Shown: piece by piece, positions 7,214 through 11,679 of the stretch
Position numbering within the stretch: position 1 is the stretch's first letter
Layout of the letters: each line of letters opens with the position of its first letter
Origin: Anaerolineaceae bacterium
Lineage (GTDB): Bacteria; Chloroflexota; Anaerolineae; Anaerolineales; Anaerolineaceae
NCBI GenBank assembly: GCA_014860845.1
Contig: JACZIY010000057.1
Coordinates: forward strand, 1 to 11,679
DNA length: 11,679 bases
Direction of reading: 5' to 3'
The notes under the pieces: model-generated
What the model was told of the DNA's origin: nothing
Databases searched by the model: none
What the model saw: only the letters and a program-made list of their open reading frames with translations
Translations under genes and position numbers: made by a program

Positions 7214-7852
7214 CTAGATTATTTTGTTACTTTTAGCATATCGTAGCAAATCAACTCTATTTCGTATCCCCAGTTTTTCAGTGAGATTTGCCCTATGACC
7301 TTCTACCGTTCTGGTACTGATATTTAATTCTTCTGCAACCTGTTTATTTGTATATCCCTGAACGATTAACCGTAAAACCTCTTCCTCGCGTGCCGTTAAA
7401 GGTTCATGGCTAACATTCAATTTTTTGGAATTTCGTTTATCAGGTTCGATCAAAGCTCGAATCATTTTAGGATGGATATATAAATCCCCTCTAATGACTG
7501 CGTTAATCGCTGAAATTAATTCTGTTTCTGCTGCATGTTTAATAATATAGCCAGATGCGCCTAATTTTAGGACTTCGCGAAGAAGAGCTTCATCCTCGTG
7601 AACTGTTAAAACCAATATTTTACAATTCAAACCATTTTTGCTGAGTGATTTGATGACTTCAATTCCATCTAAATCCGGCATACTTATATCAAGAACGAGA
7701 ATATCTGGGGCAAGAGATTTCACTTGTTCAATGGCATCTACTCCGCCTGTGGCTTCACCAACCAGCGCCAAATCAGCCTCTGCATTAATTAATGCGCGTA
7801 AACCAGCTCGAACGATGGCATGGTCATCAGCAATCAGAACTTTAATTGCCAT
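7214..7852 (-). CDS. NarL/FixJ-type response regulator (REC + LuxR HTH)
   Basis: This 212-residue DNA-binding response regulator has an N-terminal receiver domain (about 3-118) with the acidic pair Asp9-Asp10, phospho-acceptor Asp55 in LVLDISMPD, Thr83 in LVLTVHED and Lys105 in GYIIKHA. A linker leads to a LuxR-type helix-turn-helix (about 152-205) with LTAREEEVLRL and NKQVAEELNISTRTVEGH, the family's recognition-helix region. Length is typical. Its ATG at 7852 lies within the last codons of the kinase gene (11-base overlap), with GAGGT about 5 bases upstream, so kinase and regulator are translationally coupled and form a cognate pair. Targets are not shown by the sequence; the divergently composed neighbours on either side (ABC operon downstream, SDR/amidohydrolase upstream) are the first candidates. 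Confidence 0.95.
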   Translation of the reverse strand: MAIKVLIADDHAIVRAGLRALINAEADLALVGEATGGVDAIEQVKSLAPDILVLDISMPDLDGIEVIKSLSKNGLNCKILVLTVHEDEALLREVLKLGASGYIIKHAAETELISAINAVIRGDLYIHPKMIRALIEPDKRNSKKLNVSHEPLTAREEEVLRLIVQGYTNKQVAEELNISTRTVEGHRANLTEKLGIRNRVDLLRYAKSNKII

Positions 7853-9884
7853 TGGGTACCTCTACCTGGATCGTTGTCCCTTTACCTAAACCACTTTCGA
7901 TGGTGAATTTTCCGCCCAACATTTCAACTCTCTCGCGCATTCCAAACAGTCCTAAACGCGTATGTTCCGCGACGCTCTCCGGAATAAATCCTATGCCATT
8001 GTCTTCAATGAGTAAATTCAACATATTTTTCCGTTGACTCAACAACACATCCACGCGGGAAGCACTGGCATGTAATATAACATTCGTTAGTGATTCTTGA
8101 ATAACTCTAAAAATCGCAGTTTCAGTATCTAACGGATGGCGTTTTCCCGATAGGCCAACAGTGTCAAATTGAATGTCAATATTATGTTGTCGACCAAAAT
8201 CAGATATATACTGATCGATTGCCGTTACTAATCCTAAATGATCAAGGCTTGCTGGTCTCAATCGAACAGCCATATCATGTAAATTGTTTAATAAATCGGA
8301 GGCGATTTGCTTAAGTTCTTGAACATATTGGAGTATTAAAGTTGGATTATTGGCGTCCCTTTCCAATAATCCTAATTGAACCATGATGGCGGATATGATT
8401 TGACCTGATTCATCGTGTAATTCCCTGGATAAATGTAATCTTTCTGATTCTTGAACTTCCATCAGGCGATGCGACAATGCATGAAGTCGTTCATTTCCCC
8501 CCTTAACCTGATCTAACAACCAGGTGTTCTGAATAGCGACTGCTGCTAAATTTGCATAAGATTCGAGAAGAATTTTTTTATCATCATCAAAGAAGTCATT
8601 TTCATCACTTAATAAGACCAATTGACCTAAAGTCTTCCCTCCAAAATGTAGTGGCAAATATAATAGTTTTTCGGATGTCTTATTGGTAGATTTAATATTT
8701 TCAATCTTCTTCCGATTTGAAATAGGATGATTTTCCGGATGATCCAATTGATCTTTGAAATTGATGATTTTATTGCGATCGATCCCATATGGGGTGATGA
8801 AAATACTCTCCTTATCATCAGATTTATCTAGCTCTATCCAGGCTGCATTGACATTAAATTTATCTACGACAATTCGACAAACTGCTGCATACATTTTTTC
8901 TGTCTCAAAAATCCCTAAAAATGTTTGGGATGAATCATTTAATTTGGCTAAATCCTCTATCCTGTGTTGCAAAGCTTCTTCTGCTTTTTTTCGTTGATTA
9001 GTCGTTGCCGATAGTGTCAGTGCTATCAGGGCAACTACACCCATAAATGTCTGTAGAAGAATGAGGGATTCATTAATGGTTGCTCGAACCAATGGCCCCG
9101 ATCCAATTACTGTGCCATAAATAGCGATCCCGGAAACAAGGGCAACTGAATTAACGGCTCCTAATTGTGTGAATCTTAAAGCTGCATATATAACAAAGGG
9201 AAATATTAAATAAATCATCGCCTCATGGGCAACTTGTCCTATTTGTTGATTGGTAAAAACATAGGAAGTGACAATGAGTAATAAAACAATAACAATTACT
9301 CCTTCCAGGAATGTTTTTGACTTCCAATTTAAAGGCCAATGCGTAAACCATATCAATAGAAGCGGGGTAATGACCAACAATCCGAGAAAATCACCTATCC
9401 ACCAGGTAAACCAAACAGTCCACATAAATAATTCAATGTCCACCCCAACGATCAATAAAGTCAACACCCCGATGGATGCGGAAATGGAAGTAGCAATCGC
9501 CCCAAAGAATGCCAGGCCGATCACATCCTGAATACGATCCAATGAATTATGAAAATCAGCAAACTTTTTTAACAAACTGACTGCAACGATTGCTTCTAAG
9601 GTGTTTCCAATCGCCAACCCTATGGTAACGTTCAATGCATTATTGTTAAATAAATACCCGAAAATAACGCCAAGTGTGACACCTGGCCAATATTTCTTTC
9701 CAAATAACAAAAGGGCTGCGATCGCAATTCCTGTGGGTGGCCAGACAGGCGAAGTATTCGGTTGCACATTGGCCATCAACAACCCCAGCCTGGCAGCCAA
9801 ATGATAAATGATTGCTAAACCAACAATACTTAAAAAATATTTAATAAATTTTGTCAATTTTCTAAATTTTTTGGGGTTCTCCAT
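7842..9884 (-). CDS. MASE1-GAF sensor histidine kinase, NarX/DegS-type (HisKA_3)
   Basis: This membrane sensor kinase has 680 residues counted from the ATG at 9884. Residues about 10-295 form a MASE1-like integral membrane domain with eight or so hydrophobic segments and the characteristic NTSPVWPPTGIAIA block near 43-56. A short helix leads to a GAF-like domain (about 315-457). Next come the HisKA_3 dimerisation helix with LSRELHDESGQ (phospho-acceptor His490) and a HATPase_c domain with N-box QESLTNVILHA (596-606), DNGIGF (628-633) and G-box LGLFGMRERV (644-653). The His-box style matches the NarX/LiaS/DegS group, which pairs with LuxR-type regulators like the one overlapping it downstream. 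The in-frame TTG at 9887 is an alternative start, but neither codon has a Shine-Dalgarno; a strong promoter ends 8 bases before the ATG, so leaderless translation is likely. The signal sensed is unknown; MASE1 ligands are generally undefined. Confidence 0.93.
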   Translation of the reverse strand: MENPKKFRKLTKFIKYFLSIVGLAIIYHLAARLGLLMANVQPNTSPVWPPTGIAIAALLLFGKKYWPGVTLGVIFGYLFNNNALNVTIGLAIGNTLEAIVAVSLLKKFADFHNSLDRIQDVIGLAFFGAIATSISASIGVLTLLIVGVDIELFMWTVWFTWWIGDFLGLLVITPLLLIWFTHWPLNWKSKTFLEGVIVIVLLLIVTSYVFTNQQIGQVAHEAMIYLIFPFVIYAALRFTQLGAVNSVALVSGIAIYGTVIGSGPLVRATINESLILLQTFMGVVALIALTLSATTNQRKKAEEALQHRIEDLAKLNDSSQTFLGIFETEKMYAAVCRIVVDKFNVNAAWIELDKSDDKESIFITPYGIDRNKIINFKDQLDHPENHPISNRKKIENIKSTNKTSEKLLYLPLHFGGKTLGQLVLLSDENDFFDDDKKILLESYANLAAVAIQNTWLLDQVKGGNERLHALSHRLMEVQESERLHLSRELHDESGQIISAIMVQLGLLERDANNPTLILQYVQELKQIASDLLNNLHDMAVRLRPASLDHLGLVTAIDQYISDFGRQHNIDIQFDTVGLSGKRHPLDTETAIFRVIQESLTNVILHASASRVDVLLSQRKNMLNLLIEDNGIGFIPESVAEHTRLGLFGMRERVEMLGGKFTIESGLGKGTTIQVEVPNGN

Positions 9885-9892
9885 CAAAATTG

Positions 9893-9920
9893 ATTATACA
9901 TGAAGTCAAAAACAACTCAA
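9893..9920 (-). promoter_or_regulatory. Strong sigma-70-like promoter for the sensor kinase, probably leaderless
   Basis: The minus strand reads TTGAGT (9920-9915), 16 bases, then a perfect TATAAT (9898-9893). Only 8 bases (CAATTTTG) separate the -10 box from the kinase ATG at 9884, so transcription should start at or within about 2 bases of the ATG. The -35 box overlaps the SDR stop codon (9917-9919). There is no purine-rich ribosome site in between, which agrees with a leaderless message. Confidence 0.65.
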
Positions 9921-10690
9921 TAAAACACCAGCCCACCATCAATATTAATCGCCTGCCCATTGATGAAGCCCGCTTCCTCCGAAGCCAAAAACGCGACCAG
10001 CGCGGCCACATCCGCTGGTTTACCGAAACGCGCCACCGGGATTGTCTTGAGGATGCTGTCACACCATTCTTCCAGCGTCACCCCATTGATTTCCGCCAGG
10101 TGCTGGTAGGTATTCTTCAACATTTCCGTCTCAATCGGTCCCGGGCAGATGGCATTAGCCGTGATCCCCTTTGATCCCAGTTCAACCGCCAGGGCACGGG
10201 TTAATCCCAACACAGCGGCTTTGGTGGAACAATAGGCAATCTCTTCGGAATACGCCATCTTACCCGCCATGGAGGATAGGTTGACAAAGCGTCCCCACTG
10301 GTTCTTTTCCATGATTGGGATGACTGCCTGGGCGCACAGGAACATGGCTTTGTAGTTGATATCACTGACCCGGTCCCATAATTCTTCACTGACATCCACC
10401 GTGGCGGTGTTGTCAAACACCCCGGCATTATTCACCCAGATGTCAATCCGTCCCCATTTTTCAACCACCTGTTGCACCACCTGATGGATCTGGGCTTTCC
10501 TGGTCACATCCAGATCAAATCCTTCCGCTTCAACGCCCAAACCCCGGCAGCGATCAACGGTTTGGGATGTGTCCCGGATGTCCATCACGGCTACCCGCAC
10601 ACCTTCATCCGCTAGACGAGCACAGATCTCCTGCCCAATCCCCTGAGCAGACCCGGTTACACAGGCTACTCTTCCTTTTAAACCTCTCAT
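9917..10690 (-). CDS. SDR family NAD(P)-dependent oxidoreductase
   Basis: This 257-residue classical short-chain dehydrogenase has every diagnostic motif. These are cofactor loop TGSAQGIG (12-19), Asp37 at the end of the second strand (VAVMD, favouring NAD over NADP), Asp61 in LDV, NNAG (87-90), active-site Asn112, Ser140 (NLSS), Tyr153 and Lys157 (YCSTK), PGPIETEM (183-190) and the C-terminal NIDGG. It should oxidise a secondary alcohol or reduce a ketone in the cytoplasm; the substrate is not deducible. The open frame extends upstream to 10771, but the ATG at 10690 is chosen because the Rossmann strand follows at once, GGAAAGGAAA precedes it, and it overlaps the amidohydrolase stop as ATGA. 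That overlap makes the two genes one operon. GC is clearly above that of the genes to the left. Confidence 0.95.
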   Translation of the reverse strand: MRGLKGRVACVTGSAQGIGQEICARLADEGVRVAVMDIRDTSQTVDRCRGLGVEAEGFDLDVTRKAQIHQVVQQVVEKWGRIDIWVNNAGVFDNTATVDVSEELWDRVSDINYKAMFLCAQAVIPIMEKNQWGRFVNLSSMAGKMAYSEEIAYCSTKAAVLGLTRALAVELGSKGITANAICPGPIETEMLKNTYQHLAEINGVTLEEWCDSILKTIPVARFGKPADVAALVAFLASEEAGFINGQAINIDGGLVFY

Positions 10691-11679
10691 GCTTTGTTTC
10701 CTTTCCAGGATCGTTTCACCTTTGAATCCGATCCGCAGCGCTCCGCCAATGCCAGGCTCATTTCCTGACATTGGCGCAGAATTTCAGGCTCGTCCAGATG
10801 TTGGATAATTCCATCCTGCATCAAAATCACGCCATTGGCGATGGTCATTTCCACGTTTTCCTGCCCACAGGAATAAATCAAAGTTGCCACCGGATCGTGG
10901 ATCGGGACTACCTTGGCCGAATTAGGTGCAATCACAAACAGGTCAGCCTGCTTGCCGACTTCCAAAGACCCGATCTGGTCTTCCAAACCCAGGATCTGCG
11001 CACCACCCAATGTTGCCCAATCCAACACCTGCTGGGCATTGATCACAGCCGGGTCTTTCGCGCCGACTTTCTGCAACAAGGCGGCTACTTTCAGGGTCTC
11101 AATCATATCCTGTGAATTATTACTGCCAGCGCCATCAACACCTAAACTGATGCGCAATCCTTTATCCCGCATTTTCATCATCGGTGGAATACCATTTCCC
11201 AGATACATATTGCTGACTGGGTTATAGGAAACTTTGACATTGTTCTTGACGAACAACTCGATATCTTCTTCGTCCAGAGTGACGCAGTGGATGGCCAGTA
11301 ATTCCGGTCGCAGGAATCCGATCTTCTCCAGATAAGGCACGGAGTTCATCCCAAAGCGGTCCTGACTGCAATAATTATCGACCCAATTCTCACCGATATG
11401 CATGATCATAGGCGTCCCGGTGCGTTTGGAAAATGCCAGTGACTTATCCAACCCTTCCCCGGAGACCGTCCAGGGAGCACCAACTGCCATCCAGACAGCC
11501 ATCCTTTCATTGGGCGGATATTTGATGATTAATTGCTCATATTGGTCAATAAACCAATCGGTTGGGCGCATCAAATATTCCGGGATCCCATATTGCAGAC
11601 CGTAATCGGAAATAATGCTGCTGTACACGCCTCGCAGACCGCTATCAACGATGGCATGGATGTTCTCGTCGTGCAGCCC
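10687..11679 (-). CDS. TRZ/ATZ-type amidohydrolase, nucleobase/nucleoside-deaminase-like (5' end beyond window)
   Basis: 330 residues are visible. The frame stays open to the right edge (upstream of the GTG at 11628 it reads GLHDENIHAIVDSGLRG), so the start and roughly the first 110-120 residues, including the HxH metal motif, are outside. The visible part has the metal and catalytic signatures of the cytosine deaminase/TrzN/MtaD branch of the amidohydrolase superfamily: MHIGE (visible residues 93-97), AIHCV with His131, NPVSNMYLGNGIPP, and GVDGAGSNNSQDM with Asp182. The C-terminal beta-sandwich half carries GSLEVGKQADLFVI and a final VEMTIANGVILMQDG. Zinc-dependent hydrolytic deamination or dechlorination-type chemistry on a ring C-N bond is expected; methylthioadenosine/S-adenosylhomocysteine, guanine or 8-oxoguanine deamination are plausible but unproven. 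It is coupled by ATGA to the SDR and shares its higher GC. Confidence 0.92.
   Translation of the reverse strand, partial: GLHDENIHAIVDSGLRGVYSSIISDYGLQYGIPEYLMRPTDWFIDQYEQLIIKYPPNERMAVWMAVGAPWTVSGEGLDKSLAFSKRTGTPMIMHIGENWVDNYCSQDRFGMNSVPYLEKIGFLRPELLAIHCVTLDEEDIELFVKNNVKVSYNPVSNMYLGNGIPPMMKMRDKGLRISLGVDGAGSNNSQDMIETLKVAALLQKVGAKDPAVINAQQVLDWATLGGAQILGLEDQIGSLEVGKQADLFVIAPNSAKVVPIHDPVATLIYSCGQENVEMTIANGVILMQDGIIQHLDEPEILRQCQEMSLALAERCGSDSKVKRSWKGNKA

Noticed and set aside
9902..9920. TTGACT as -35 box for the kinase promoter
   Set aside because: It lies only 5 bases from TATAAT; TTGAGT at 16 bases is the workable partner.
9890..10174. Plus-strand frame opposite the SDR end
   Set aside because: It is a shadow of the SDR coding frame, whose motifs are complete through its C-terminus.
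10691..10771. 27-residue N-terminal extension of the SDR
   Set aside because: It overlaps the amidohydrolase C-terminus in another frame, lacks a ribosome site, and SDR family members begin just before the Rossmann strand; the ATG at 10690 is better.

Overview
The window is a compact stretch with every supportable gene on the minus strand. It suggests an anaerobic, free-living bacterium, most likely of the Chloroflexota (Anaerolineae-like). That placement is inference from style: a lipoprotein with a Thr/Pro/Glu-rich linker after the lipobox, a BMP-type ABC transporter, FdrA/DUF1116 genes and a MASE1 sensor kinase, at moderate to low GC. No rRNA, tRNA, CRISPR array, transposase or integrase was seen, and no gene-free stretch exceeds 300 bases.

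Region A (1-7025, read right to left) looks like one transport and catabolism operon. It runs double-NBD ABC ATPase, permease 1, permease 2, lipoprotein BMP-family binding protein, DUF1116 protein (AllG/YlbE family), FdrA/AllF family protein (cut by the left edge). The ATPase-permease-permease joints overlap by 17 and 4 bases. The binding protein is set apart by 88 bases before it and about 110 after it, the latter holding a perfect 12-bp hairpin. In E. coli, FdrA (AllF), YlbE (AllG) and YlbF (AllH) form the oxamate carbamoyltransferase of anaerobic allantoin breakdown, which feeds carbamoyl phosphate to carbamate kinase. The parsimonious reading is uptake of a purine-, ureide- or carbamoyl-containing solute coupled to phosphorolytic carbamoyl transfer and ATP gain. 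The solute is unknown.

Region B (7026-7213) is the only busy intergenic space. It holds two hairpins and a candidate promoter for the ABC operon. Region C (7214-9884) is a two-component system: a MASE1-GAF-HisKA_3 sensor kinase and a NarL/LuxR-type response regulator, overlapping by 11 bases. The kinase has a strong sigma-70-like promoter so close to its ATG that the message may be leaderless.

Region D (9917-11679) holds an SDR oxidoreductase and a TRZ/ATZ-type amidohydrolase (5' end beyond the right edge) joined by an ATGA overlap. Its GC is visibly higher (about 55% in two hand-counted 60-base blocks, against 27-35% in two blocks further left). It may have a different origin, although a nucleobase-type deaminase would fit a nitrogen-heterocycle theme shared with region A.
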